In this document: one piece after another, positions 49,764-57,955 of the stretch
Layout: each line of letters opens with the position of its first letter
Numbering within the stretch: position 1 is the first letter of the stretch
Source: a virus
DNA: 64,000 bases
IMG/VR virus record: IMGVR_UViG_3300023202_000142
Location: 121,325-185,324 of that record
Strand: one strand, 5' to 3'
Program-made: the position numbers and the translations under genes
The notes under the pieces: model-generated
The model's input: only the letters and a program-made list of their open reading frames with translations
Databases searched by the model: none
What the model was told of the DNA's origin: nothing

Positions 49764-50948
49764 ATGGTAGTCGAAGACGTGCAGGTGCTCTTGGAGCGAA
49801 TGTCTCCCCAGGAGGCTCGACGCATTCTCGGGCTCAGTGGTGGGTATCCGTCCAAGGACGAGGTTCAGAAGGCGTGGAAGAAACTGGCCTTCAAGAATCA
49901 CCCGGATCGAGGCGGCGACCCCGACAAAATGTCGAAGATCAACCAGGCACGCGATGTCCTGCTTGGCAAGACGAGTCGTCGCCCTGGAGGGTCGACGCGG
50001 TCATCGACGTCGTCGAACTGGAAGCCTTCGGGCTCAAGTTCCAGCAGGCAGAAGCGCAAAAAACCTGAACCGCCACCTCAAGCGCCCGGAGAGGACCTGA
50101 AGACGGCGATGCGGGCGATGCCTCATGGTGTTGAGTGGATGTTCAGGACTGAGCGCCTGGTGTCCACTGAGCGCAGGTATGCGACGGCGCCAGACGGCTC
50201 GACATACTCACGCGAGATTGAGGGCGTGATCCTCTACGGCCAGACTGGATCTCATCACGTTTTCCTGTCCCTGAAGCGGACGATTCACAAGACTCGTGGC
50301 GGCAGCTCGAATCGGGGCCACGAGGTGTTCGTGACGACATCGCCGCTTCGAACAGATCTTCAGAGGTTCGGGCTCAAGACGATCAAGAGCCTCAAAGATC
50401 ACATGGGGCTCAAGAACTCTGGTCGTCTCCAGTTCTATCGAATCTCGACCGAGGGCGTGAAGAAAGCGGTGACCAGGGGCCAGGCTGGAGACATCCTCTA
50501 CGGGCCGACAGGGGCCTCGAAGACGAAGTTCAGCTTCAAGGGTGTCGTCGAGGCCGCAACGGGCGATGGTGGCCCCAGCGGTGGTGACAGGAAGCACCAG
50601 GTCGAAATGGTTGGCAAAGGGCTGGTCGGCGATGAGTTCGATAAGCGCAAAGAACGGTTCGGCCGCACCAACCGGGTGACGGGTTCAAGGTGGACGATCT
50701 TCGTTGACGGCAAGGAGGTCCGAGAACTCACGGTTGACGAAATCGAGGCCCTGGTTGGTAAGCACTGGTTCGATGCTGTCTACAGCTCCAACAAGTACTT
50801 CGGTGAGCGCGTCAACATCACACGTAAGCGAGGTGGTGGTCGCATGCGTGCCCCCAGCGGAAAGAGGATGCTGAAGATGTTGGCCGACAATCTCGAAGCC
50901 GGGCAGCTCAAACGGTACGTTGAGGCGACGGTCCGTGCGTTCGGCTGA
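49764..50948 (+). CDS. J-domain (DnaJ-like) protein with C-terminal unknown domains
   Basis: A 394-residue protein. Residues 1-14 (MVVEDVQVLLERMS) match the shared N-terminal helix. Residues 15-68 form a J domain with the HPD motif at 46-48 in KLAFKNHPDRGGDPDKMSKI. A Ser/Arg/Pro-rich disordered linker (70-110) follows, then about 280 residues of unrecognised fold with a Gly-rich middle and basic end. J proteins recruit and activate Hsp70, here presumably host DnaK. An N-terminal tag on a J protein suggests that it could be packaged or targeted. It ends at TGA 50948, one base before the next promoter. Confidence 0.8.
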   Translation: MVVEDVQVLLERMSPQEARRILGLSGGYPSKDEVQKAWKKLAFKNHPDRGGDPDKMSKINQARDVLLGKTSRRPGGSTRSSTSSNWKPSGSSSSRQKRKKPEPPPQAPGEDLKTAMRAMPHGVEWMFRTERLVSTERRYATAPDGSTYSREIEGVILYGQTGSHHVFLSLKRTIHKTRGGSSNRGHEVFVTTSPLRTDLQRFGLKTIKSLKDHMGLKNSGRLQFYRISTEGVKKAVTRGQAGDILYGPTGASKTKFSFKGVVEAATGDGGPSGGDRKHQVEMVGKGLVGDEFDKRKERFGRTNRVTGSRWTIFVDGKEVRELTVDEIEALVGKHWFDAVYSSNKYFGERVNITRKRGGGRMRAPSGKRMLKMLADNLEAGQLKRYVEATVRAFG

Positions 50949-50949
50949 C

Positions 50950-50977
50950 TTGACTATGTGAATTGCGTGCACATATT
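50950..50977 (+). promoter_or_regulatory. GTGCAC-family promoter 2
   Basis: TTGACT (50950-50955), 16 bases, CATATT (50972-50977). The spacer has GTGAAT and GCGTGCACATA, a degenerate first element and a conserved second. The gene at 51020 follows behind CGAGGAGGTAGC. Confidence 0.72.
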
Positions 50978-51019
50978 CTCCTTGCGGAGGTTTCGACCCA
51001 GACCCCGCGAGGAGGTAGC

Positions 51020-51361
51020 ATGATTCACGCAGACGAGACCGTCAGAAAGGCGATCTACCGTCGAACCCGGTATTGCAACGACGGCGTCTATTACACGCTG
51101 GCGGCCACCAAGAGACACAACACGATCGACAAGGCGCGGTCCTATCGCGCCAGACGTCTCGCTAAGCGCAGCGTCAAGCTCACGGGGCGCGATGCCTGGG
51201 TGCTCGGTCGACTCGAAGCTGGCTGGGTGCCGATGTGGCGCTACACGAGACGCTACGACTCCGACGGTGGCAGGGTTGAGGATCGCGTCCTCACCGCGGT
51301 TCCGCCGGACACCCACCTTCGAGCGGTCAGTTCGAAGCCCGGGTATCGGAAACGGGCTTGA
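51020..51361 (+). CDS. Small basic hypothetical protein
   Basis: A 113-residue basic protein (start by AGGAGGTAGC then ATG). It has an alternating helix/strand layout with AIYRRTRYCNDGVYYTLAAT near the start and many Arg residues, perhaps nucleic acid binding. It carries its own GTGCAC promoter and its stop overlaps the next TTGACA. Confidence 0.5.
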   Translation: MIHADETVRKAIYRRTRYCNDGVYYTLAATKRHNTIDKARSYRARRLAKRSVKLTGRDAWVLGRLEAGWVPMWRYTRRYDSDGGRVEDRVLTAVPPDTHLRAVSSKPGYRKRA

Positions 51362-51385
51362 CACCGTGCACAGCGTGCACATACT
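51358..51385 (+). promoter_or_regulatory. GTGCAC-family promoter 3
   Basis: TTGACA (51358-51363), 16 bases, CATACT (51380-51385), spacer with GTGCACAGCGTGCACATA. It is the closest match to the consensus and overlaps the stop codon of the upstream gene. The following leader is TGAGGAGGTAGCG before ATG 51433. Confidence 0.78.
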
Positions 51386-51432
51386 GAAGGTGCCGGGGCG
51401 GTTACCCCACCGTCCCCACTGAGGAGGTAGCG

Positions 51433-51693
51433 ATGGAGGAACTTTTCGAGAAATTGATTGCCGCGGGTTTCATCAGGACCTCGACTCTCGCGGTCAGCAC
51501 AGCCCGTTCCGATGAGCCCGGGTCCGTGATGGTCGACGGCATCACCTACGACGGTCACTTCGATCTCAATGTTTACGTCGCCAAGGACTCGCGAGATGAG
51601 TACGGAATCCGCGACCACCACCACCACCGGGTCGAAGGCGGCGCCGTCGACGAACTGGTGGCTGAGATCCTTGAGATCTGGGAGGCCGTCTGA
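51433..51693 (+). CDS. Small protein with poly-His segment
   Basis: An 86-residue acidic protein. It opens EELFEKLIAAGFIRTSTLAV and contains DHHHHRVEGG near residue 62-71, a four-histidine run that could bind metal. The C-terminal helix (VDELVAEILEIWEAV) is amphipathic. It is the first gene of an operon with 51693, 51964 and 52368. Function not identified. Confidence 0.5.
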   Translation: MEELFEKLIAAGFIRTSTLAVSTARSDEPGSVMVDGITYDGHFDLNVYVAKDSRDEYGIRDHHHHRVEGGAVDELVAEILEIWEAV

Positions 51694-51971
51694 TGGGTGT
51701 TCGACGAGACGCACGATTCTGGGCACGCCACTTCATCGAGGAAGATGGCAACCACTTCTCAATGCCGGTCGATCGGTACGTCGAGATGCTCGACGACCAC
51801 CGTGAGTTCGTGATCGATGGTGACGACATCAGTCGCGGAGACTACGTGTTCCGGCATCTCGCCTACTCTACCCTGGTCGGTGCCGTTCGGGCAGCCGCCC
51901 GGGAGATGAGCAGGTATGACGCAGACTCAGACGAGGTAACCCCACCACCACGAGGAGGTAGCAATGGCTGA
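51693..51971 (+). CDS. Small helical hypothetical protein
   Basis: A 92-residue protein starting at ATG 51693 overlapping the previous TGA. It has an acidic central helix (DRYVEMLDDHREFVIDGDDI) and a Pro/Gly C-terminus that reads across the leader of the next gene, with an overlap of 8 bases. No motif assigned. Confidence 0.48.
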   Translation: MGVRRDARFWARHFIEEDGNHFSMPVDRYVEMLDDHREFVIDGDDISRGDYVFRHLAYSTLVGAVRAAAREMSRYDADSDEVTPPPRGGSNG

Positions 51972-52356
51972 ACTCATTCATAAATACACTCGCGCCCAGG
52001 CCATCGAGGATGGCGTCCTCGTTGATGTCAACGAGATGGCCACCGAGGCCGGGATCACCTTTCACGCCGCGATGACGTCGTCACTCTACGATGTCATGGT
52101 CCCCACCGACGCAATGGACGGCTACGGCCAGTCCGTCGAGGGTCGTCTCTGGGATTGTTTGTGGATGCTCCACATGGCGATTCGCGGATCGATCCCCTCG
52201 ACCGTCGAGAGCTACGGTCCTGGCCAGGAGCTGCGTTACAAGTTCCTGGCTCTGAACGACGACCTCGAAACAGTCGAGGTTGAGGTCAAGGCCATTACGG
52301 GACCCGGTGACAACATGGAGCCGGTCATCACGCTGATGCACCCGCACGAAGACTAA
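51964..52356 (+). CDS. DUF6573-like protein
   Basis: A 130-residue protein with the DUF6573 layout: IHKYTRAQAIEDGVLVDVNE, then EAGITFHAAMTSSLYD, an aromatic motif with GQSVEGRLWDCLWMLHMAI and a final beta strand. The family is frequent in plasmids and phages of diverse bacteria but its function is unknown. It has an AGGAGGTAGC leader and lies in the operon with the HAD phosphatase gene. Confidence 0.75.
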   Translation: MAELIHKYTRAQAIEDGVLVDVNEMATEAGITFHAAMTSSLYDVMVPTDAMDGYGQSVEGRLWDCLWMLHMAIRGSIPSTVESYGPGQELRYKFLALNDDLETVEVEVKAITGPGDNMEPVITLMHPHED

Positions 52357-52367
52357 CGGAGGACTCA

Positions 52368-52949
52368 ATGACTATGAAAACGATTCTGCTGGACGTAGAC
52401 GGCGTCTTGGCCAACTGGATGAAGTCAGCATGTCGTGCCATCGGCGAGGACTACAGCGCCATCATGGGTCGCTTTGACGAGGTCGACTTCGACAGTCGCG
52501 GCGAGCACTGGGGAATCGAGGCGCTGGGCGACATCGACCCCGGTGAACTCTGGGATGCCATTCACGCCGAGGGACGTTCGTTCTGGGCGGAGCTGGAGCC
52601 CTACCCCTGGGCGATCGAGCTTTACGAGGCATGTCGCGCCGAGGCCCCGACGTACATCCTGACCAGTCCGTCTCGACATCACTCGTCGCCGGCAGGAAAG
52701 GTCGAGTGGATGGATCGTCACCTCGGTGGTGGCGAACCCTTCCGGGATTTCCTGATTGGGTCCCCAAAGGAACTCTGCGCCCGCCCGGGCTCACTCCTCA
52801 TCGATGACCGCCCAAGGAATTGCGACCGATTCCGACGCGCCGGCGGTTCGGCGATCTTGTTTCCGACTCCCTGGAATCATCACTGTGAACATGCCAGTGA
52901 CCCATTGGCATTCGTTATGCCCCGCATCAAGCATTGGCTCGCGGGTTGA
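52368..52949 (+). CDS. 5'(3')-deoxyribonucleotidase of the HAD superfamily
   Basis: A 193-residue HAD-fold phosphatase. Motif I is ILLDVDGVLANW (D9, D11), motif II ILTSPSRHHSS, motif III with a basic residue GSPKELCARPG, and motif IV LLIDDRPRNCD. The insert WAELEPYPWAIEL is usual for phage and bacterial deoxyribonucleotidases (NT5C type). It would dephosphorylate dNMPs, affecting nucleotide pools during infection. It follows the DUF6573-like gene and ends just before the next GTGCAC promoter. Confidence 0.85.
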   Translation: MTMKTILLDVDGVLANWMKSACRAIGEDYSAIMGRFDEVDFDSRGEHWGIEALGDIDPGELWDAIHAEGRSFWAELEPYPWAIELYEACRAEAPTYILTSPSRHHSSPAGKVEWMDRHLGGGEPFRDFLIGSPKELCARPGSLLIDDRPRNCDRFRRAGGSAILFPTPWNHHCEHASDPLAFVMPRIKHWLAG

Positions 52950-52973
52950 CAGCGTGCACTACGTGCACATACT
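52946..52973 (+). promoter_or_regulatory. GTGCAC-family promoter 4
   Basis: TTGACA (52946-52951), 16 bases, CATACT (52968-52973); spacer with GTGCACTACGTGCACATA, differing from promoter 3 by two bases between the elements. The leader ATAGGAGGTAGCGAC precedes ATG 53013. Confidence 0.75.
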
Positions 52974-53012
52974 TTGGGTGCCCACCCAGCACACCACATA
53001 GGAGGTAGCGAC

Positions 53013-53648
53013 ATGAGCAAACGATACGAGAAATCCTACGGCGGGAAATACGATGCCGACCTCGACATTGTCGAGATCGCCAAGCGCGTGAAGAGTGAGA
53101 TCCGCGAGGCGAGCAAGAACGGTGATCTTCCTGAGATGAAGGTCTCGGTGACCACCGACCGCTACAGCGGCGGCCAGAGCCTCAGTGTCCGCATCAAGAC
53201 ACTCCCGGAGGGCTTCGAGGTTTGCAATCCAGAATACGTCGAGAAGATGGTCGAGAACCCCCATGGGTATGACCCGGTCCCCCGCTACAGCGAGAAGATG
53301 CGTGACGTCATCTCGAAGGTCGAGGGCATCGTTGGCGCCTACAACTACGACGGCTCCGATTCGATGATCGACTACTTCGACGTCAACTTCTACACCCACG
53401 TCAATCTCGATGATGATTCGAGCTACTTCCGGTCCGCCAAAGAAGCCTACATCGCGGCGAAGAACTCAGAACCCGAGTTCGACGACACCGTACTGGCGCG
53501 CCGGATTTCGTCCCTGATCGTCGAGGTCGACGATGTTCTCGCTGACATGGATGGCCATCCCCTGGCGGAAGAGGTCAGCCGGGCAGGTACCGCGCTTGAG
53601 CGGATCTACATCAAGATGACTGCTCACATGGAGGATGAAGCGGCATGA
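53013..53648 (+). CDS. LPD29-like (large polyvalent protein-associated) domain protein
   Basis: A 211-residue protein. Residues 15-55 (DLDIVEIAKRVKSEIREASK, then KVSVTTDRYSGGQSLSVRI) match the conserved core of LPD29, a small domain in polyvalent proteins of phages and conjugative elements, with the characteristic R-Y-S-G-G-x-S-x-x-V. The rest is acidic with two helices (DVLADMDGHPLAEEVSRAGT). These proteins are thought to be delivered into recipient cells; its role in a tailed phage is unknown. Confidence 0.65.
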   Translation: MSKRYEKSYGGKYDADLDIVEIAKRVKSEIREASKNGDLPEMKVSVTTDRYSGGQSLSVRIKTLPEGFEVCNPEYVEKMVENPHGYDPVPRYSEKMRDVISKVEGIVGAYNYDGSDSMIDYFDVNFYTHVNLDDDSSYFRSAKEAYIAAKNSEPEFDDTVLARRISSLIVEVDDVLADMDGHPLAEEVSRAGTALERIYIKMTAHMEDEAA

Positions 53649-55600
53649 ACCAGATTCAGCGCAACCGTGGACGGGTCGAACGCATCGACCCGTCCGATTC
53701 TATAGAGGTCGGCCAGTGGTATTGGGTCGACGAGGACGATGACAAGCTGTGCTGCGTTGTCGAACTGGGGTCGAACTACGCGCTGCTGCGGGGTCCGTCC
53801 CCTCGGGGGTCGTGGTCGTTCCGCGTCCACTTTGATGAGTTCTGGGACCGCTGTGTCCTGGAGCCTAATGCTGAGGATATCCTCGCGGCGAAGATCGCGG
53901 AGATCCAGGATACCGTGAACGGGCTCCTGGGTCGTGCTCGGGAACTGACGAAGAACCTGTCGGTGCCTGACCGAGAGGGGCTGCCGGAACCCGAGACGCG
54001 GGCCCTTGCTCGCCTCAACAGCAACCTGGACCCGAACGCCTACAAGCGCGCGCTCGTGAAGGCCAAGGACGAGACGCTGCCCGACATCTTCAAGCAGATC
54101 AAAGCCGAGCACACCCGATTGGAGCGCTACATGAAGGCGGGGCTGGAGCCGATGAAGGGCGATCTGGCTTCGATGCAGGCAGCGCTGAGCCGTATCAACG
54201 ATCGGATCTTCAGCATCGATCTCTACGCCGGCTTGTCTGAGGAGGTTGTGCAGATCGCGGAGGGGGAGCCGGCGCCGTATGAGGCCAAGGTGCACATCAT
54301 GCAGCGACGCCTCTACATGGATGAGGAGTGCTTGCTCCGCTACAAGGCCGGCGGCATGGAGTTCAGTGATATCGGCCAGTTCGATGCCTGGTTGGCCGAG
54401 CCCGAGAACCTGGAGCGCATCATGCCGTTCGATCGGTGCCTCGTCGCGTTCCGCGTGCGCCGCAAGATGAAGGACCGCTACGGCAAAGAGTTCAACAGTC
54501 CGCTGGGTGTGTTCATTAAGATGCGCCTGGAAGATGCCGACAAGCGCACGTTCATGTATTTTCGTAACGGTGACAGGCTCTACCGGATGTCGACACAGAT
54601 GCAGTTCCCTGAGAAGCTATTCGGCGACGATAGCTTCGAGCTGGCCGAGGTCATGTGGGCGCGCTGCTCGTCGAGCGGCCGCGTCGAAGATGTGATCCCT
54701 GGGCGTCTCTACGAACAGCGTCTCCAGGATCACATGGTGGCCAAGGTCGAGATGGACGCGTTCAAGGAAGCGCACCCCGATTTCAGCCGTTGGAATCGCC
54801 CCGGAGGGGAAAGTGACGAGTTCGAAGCCTGGGACGAATTGCGCAAGGAACGTTACGCGATCGATCGTCGCCTTGACGGCCAGATCGAGAACTACGTCGA
54901 GTTCACGCCGGACACCGTCTATTTCGACGACATCAAGCGGTACGTGAACAAGAAGGTCGTCGAGCGCAATCGCATCGCGTTGATCATGCAGGGGCTTTTC
55001 GACAGATCTCCGGTCTACCATCCCCACCCTCCGGTCGAACTGTGGTCCCAGAAGGGCTTCAACGCGGCCGTGAAGCTCGTCTATGACGACGACAGGGCTT
55101 TGTATGGCCAGGAGGAGCCACCGGACTTCGAAGCGTTCAGGCGCCGCTGTAACGAGTCCCTGGAGACCGGGTCGGTGACATATGGCCAACAGTCTGCCTG
55201 GCGTCGCCACATGGTAGAGCGCTACGACAACGATGATCGGCGGTGGCGCACCGCGGATTATGATTTCGAGAAGATTCCGTATGGCGACCCTGGCCCCGGC
55301 AGCGTCGCGCGCGTCGAGCATTATCACCCCAGGGCTGAGAAGTGTCGTTTCAGGTGGAAGCGCCGTAAGCGTAGCGATTATGCGTGGAATGAGTTCACCC
55401 CGGCAGTCTTCACGTGTCCGCAGGAGAAGTTGCTCAACCTCGACGGCTACAGCCCTGGTGACTACCTGCAGTTCTTCGAGGACCCCCGTACGCGCGCCGA
55501 CTATCTGAAGTGGGCCCCATATCTCCTGACGGCCGAGGACTACCACGCCGGGAAGTTGAGGGTTCGAGAGCCAAACATTCATCCCGATGAGGATTCATGA
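53645..55600 (+). CDS. Large hypothetical protein downstream of LPD29-like gene
   Basis: A 651-residue protein overlapping the previous stop by ATGA. The N-terminal 75 residues include an SH3-like barrel (VGQWYWVDEDDDKLCCVVEL). The middle contains a long helical region (about residues 80-200) and then alpha/beta segments, with acidic and aromatic stretches and a basic patch (KCRFRWKRRKRSDYAW). No catalytic motif stands out. Its size and linkage to the LPD29-like gene make it a candidate for an infection-specific host-takeover protein, but that is speculation. Confidence 0.55.
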   Translation: MNQIQRNRGRVERIDPSDSIEVGQWYWVDEDDDKLCCVVELGSNYALLRGPSPRGSWSFRVHFDEFWDRCVLEPNAEDILAAKIAEIQDTVNGLLGRARELTKNLSVPDREGLPEPETRALARLNSNLDPNAYKRALVKAKDETLPDIFKQIKAEHTRLERYMKAGLEPMKGDLASMQAALSRINDRIFSIDLYAGLSEEVVQIAEGEPAPYEAKVHIMQRRLYMDEECLLRYKAGGMEFSDIGQFDAWLAEPENLERIMPFDRCLVAFRVRRKMKDRYGKEFNSPLGVFIKMRLEDADKRTFMYFRNGDRLYRMSTQMQFPEKLFGDDSFELAEVMWARCSSSGRVEDVIPGRLYEQRLQDHMVAKVEMDAFKEAHPDFSRWNRPGGESDEFEAWDELRKERYAIDRRLDGQIENYVEFTPDTVYFDDIKRYVNKKVVERNRIALIMQGLFDRSPVYHPHPPVELWSQKGFNAAVKLVYDDDRALYGQEEPPDFEAFRRRCNESLETGSVTYGQQSAWRRHMVERYDNDDRRWRTADYDFEKIPYGDPGPGSVARVEHYHPRAEKCRFRWKRRKRSDYAWNEFTPAVFTCPQEKLLNLDGYSPGDYLQFFEDPRTRADYLKWAPYLLTAEDYHAGKLRVREPNIHPDEDS

Positions 55601-56178
55601 GCTATCGAATCAAGGATGTCGAAGCCTTCCAGGTCCTCGAACACAGTTTGCGCAGAGTCTGGCCGCAAGCGAAGTGGGTTAAGCTAAACGCGACGAGAAA
55701 CCCCGAGGACACCAGGGTGGGTGTCACTTGGGGAACGATGGTTCTGGGCATCCCTGTCTTGCTGTGGGCTCGCAGAACTCCGTCTGATGGCGCCACGACG
55801 CATGCGGACGTGATAGCTGCTGTTCATGGCCGACCCCCGAGGGGCGTGGAGACCTGGCAAATCCGCATTATTGCGCCGAAACTCGCCCCGTGCGCGCCGG
55901 ATCCTTCTCGACTCAGCTCCTGGACAGATGATGTCATTCTGCAGGGATGGTGGGTCGTCTCGAAGCAGATCGAGCAGGAACGCGCTTACGTTGAGTCGAA
56001 GTCCTGGCTGGCCAGTTCCCTGTCGTCTCTCATCTCTGAGACCAGGGATCTGTGGGACCAGGTGGTGCGTGACACCAGGGCACCAGAGGCTGGCATGGGC
56101 GCTGAGGATAAGATCGCCTGGCAGCGCGCGATGTCGTGCTGGAGTCATGTCATTGAGTCACTCGGTGATTCATCTTGA
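55597..56178 (+). CDS. Hypothetical protein
   Basis: A 193-residue protein overlapping the previous gene by ATGA. An N-terminal strand-helix unit (IKDVEAFQVLEHSLRRVWPQ) and a central beta region (GVTWGTMVLGIPVLLWARR) precede a C-terminal helical part (QIEQERAYVESKSWLASSLS). No family recognised. Its stop overlaps the TTGACG of the SSB promoter. Confidence 0.5.
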   Translation: MSYRIKDVEAFQVLEHSLRRVWPQAKWVKLNATRNPEDTRVGVTWGTMVLGIPVLLWARRTPSDGATTHADVIAAVHGRPPRGVETWQIRIIAPKLAPCAPDPSRLSSWTDDVILQGWWVVSKQIEQERAYVESKSWLASSLSSLISETRDLWDQVVRDTRAPEAGMGAEDKIAWQRAMSCWSHVIESLGDSS

Positions 56179-56204
56179 CGTGTGAAGACTGTGCACACTA
56201 GGTT
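56175..56204 (+). promoter_or_regulatory. GTGCAC-family promoter ahead of SSB (divergent)
   Basis: TTGACG (56175-56180), GTGAAG and GTGCACAC in the spacer, TAGGTT (56199-56204) as a TAnnnT -10 at 18 bases. It is the least regular coding member: one element is degenerate and the spacing is longer. The next start is GTG 56233, preceded by GTGGAGG. Confidence 0.45.
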
Positions 56205-56232
56205 GGCCTGAACTGGAACCAGTGGAGGAACC

Positions 56233-56637
56233 GTGAGCACAGTCAATCAGTTCAACGTTGTGGGTCGACTGGGTGTCGACCCGGAGCTATCGTACACGCC
56301 AAGCGGCACACCGAAGTGCGTGATCAGCGTAGCAACCGATGTCGGGTATGGTGAGAACAAGGATACGACATGGGTGCGCGCGACGGCTTGGGGCCGCAGT
56401 GCCGAGACGATCGAGAAGTATTTCGCGAAGGGCAAGCTCATCTTCCTCACCGGCGAAATCAGGACCTACAAATACGAGAAGAAAGGTCAGACGCACTATG
56501 GCTGGGGCCTCGATGTGAAGTCCTGGAGCTTCATTGGGGGCCGTGACGAGTCATTCGGCGAGCCCGAGCAGGCCGAAATTCCGGCTGCGCCGGAGTCCTG
56601 GGACCAGGATTTCAGTGATGATGACATTCCTTTCTGA
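56233..56637 (+). CDS. ssb: Single-stranded DNA-binding protein
   Basis: A 134-residue SSB with a GTG start. The N-terminal 100 residues are an OB fold with NQFNVVGRLGVDPELSYTPS, then WVRATAWGRSAETIEKYFAK and LTGEIRTYKYEKKG. The acidic C-terminus ends DDDIPF, the protein-interaction tip that recruits replication partners. It protects single-stranded DNA during phage replication. The genes after it are close behind and probably co-transcribed. Confidence 0.92.
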   Translation: MSTVNQFNVVGRLGVDPELSYTPSGTPKCVISVATDVGYGENKDTTWVRATAWGRSAETIEKYFAKGKLIFLTGEIRTYKYEKKGQTHYGWGLDVKSWSFIGGRDESFGEPEQAEIPAAPESWDQDFSDDDIPF

Positions 56638-56648
56638 TGGTTTGAGTG

Positions 56649-57155
56649 ATGTCTGCTTTCCAGAACTACGTGCAACTCATTTTGCAGCTCAGAGGGGTGT
56701 CGAACGACTCTCCCGAGGCTGATGTCATCCGTGAGAAAATGGGTGAGCACTGGCACAACCTGACGCAGTCTGAGATCAGCCTGGTGAGGGAGGTAGGTGA
56801 AGCTCTGTCGTCGCCGAAAGCCTGGGAGAGCCAGCCCACTGGGCATGGTGCTTTCGATTTCGCTGACAAAAATCCGCCGCCTCATCTTGTCCTGCGCTGC
56901 GGCAAGACGTCTGTTGCTTTCGCGATTCCCGTCAAGTGGCAACCCGGTGATGGTAGGGGCGAGACTTTTTCATCGACATCAGGTCGGTTGGACTGGGAGA
57001 CGCAGATCCTCGCCTCGATGGCCGACGAGGTCGCCGCTTGGGTGGATCAGAGGCAAATTTTTCGGAAGATGTTCGCTGTCATGTCCGGTCTGCCTCCTGG
57101 CGCCTCGGTGTCCGGGGACCTTATCGACTGGGGTGATGGCGAAAAACACGAATAG
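56649..57155 (+). CDS. Hypothetical protein downstream of SSB
   Basis: A 168-residue protein starting at ATG 56649; a GTG at 56646 is also possible. A helical first half (VQLILQLRGVSNDSPEADVI, then EISLVREVGEALSS) is followed by a beta-rich second half. Linked to SSB in one operon, it may be replication-related. No motif supports more. Confidence 0.52.
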   Translation: MSAFQNYVQLILQLRGVSNDSPEADVIREKMGEHWHNLTQSEISLVREVGEALSSPKAWESQPTGHGAFDFADKNPPPHLVLRCGKTSVAFAIPVKWQPGDGRGETFSSTSGRLDWETQILASMADEVAAWVDQRQIFRKMFAVMSGLPPGASVSGDLIDWGDGEKHE

Positions 57156-57182
57156 ATCACACAACACAACCAAGGACAGCCC

Positions 57183-57575
57183 ATGTGGCTCAAGACGCTC
57201 AGCGGTAACCTGCTTCACATCAACAATGCCTCCAGCCTGTCGAAGGCGAACATCGTCCAGGTCCTCAAAATGGTGAGCCCGGAGACGTCGACGATCGACA
57301 ACTGGAATCTCGACCAACTCCGAGCGATCGGGGAGAAGAATGGCATCCAGCTCCTGCACTCGACGGAGGGCGAGGCGCGCAAAGAGTTCGCTGCGAAGGC
57401 GTTGAAACGTGCCCTGAACATCACCGAGCCGCTGGGTGAGTGGATCATTCTTTGCGGCATCCTCGGCGGCTCCGAGAAGATCGTGGCGTCATTCGACACC
57501 GAGGACAACGCGCAGCGTGCCATCGATGCCCTGGGCGATCACCTCAAGGCGACGTCGATCGAGGACCTGCTGTGA
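57183..57575 (+). CDS. Small hypothetical protein in the SSB operon
   Basis: A 130-residue protein with AAGGACA before ATG 57183. The first residues (WLKTLSGNLLHINNASSLSK) are beta-strand-like and the last 40 (WIILCGILGGSEKIVASFDT) resemble a small ferredoxin-like strand-helix pair. A central helix is acidic. Overlaps the next GTG. Confidence 0.48.
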   Translation: MWLKTLSGNLLHINNASSLSKANIVQVLKMVSPETSTIDNWNLDQLRAIGEKNGIQLLHSTEGEARKEFAAKALKRALNITEPLGEWIILCGILGGSEKIVASFDTEDNAQRAIDALGDHLKATSIEDLL

Positions 57576-57955
57576 GCCATCCTCTCCAGGTGTCGATTCC
57601 TATCGCAGCGTCGGCCCTTCGTCGCGACATCGACAGCGGCCTGGTCGATTGGGATGGGGTCGACCTGAAGGGCAAGGCGAAGATCGCGTTTGAGTACGCG
57701 CGCAACGACTCGCTGAACTGGATGCTTTGCGGTGGTGAGGATTCGCTATTCCGACTCGGCTGTGGCATCCTTCTGACCATGCTGGGCCCAGATAGCGCCG
57801 ATTTCCGTCGCATCAAGGCGGAGCTGAACATGCTGCGCGACCTCAACGCGATGATGCAGGGTGTTCCCGTCTCCCTGGAGCAGATGATGGAGGATCACGA
57901 GGATGGTGACCATCTCGGCCTCATGGGCATCTGGCATCGAACCAAGGACACCTGA
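57572..57955 (+). CDS. Small helical hypothetical protein
   Basis: A 127-residue protein with GTG 57572 overlapping the previous TGA. It is mainly helical (DIDSGLVDWDGVDLKGKAKI, then ELNMLRDLNAMMQ) and acidic in its C-terminus. It precedes the 410-residue gene, again by overlap. Function unknown. Confidence 0.48.
   Translation: MSHPLQVSIPIAASALRRDIDSGLVDWDGVDLKGKAKIAFEYARNDSLNWMLCGGEDSLFRLGCGILLTMLGPDSADFRRIKAELNMLRDLNAMMQGVPVSLEQMMEDHEDGDHLGLMGIWHRTKDT

Noticed and set aside
54617-55582. 321-codon minus-strand open frame
   Set aside because: Shadow of the 53645 gene with improbable composition.
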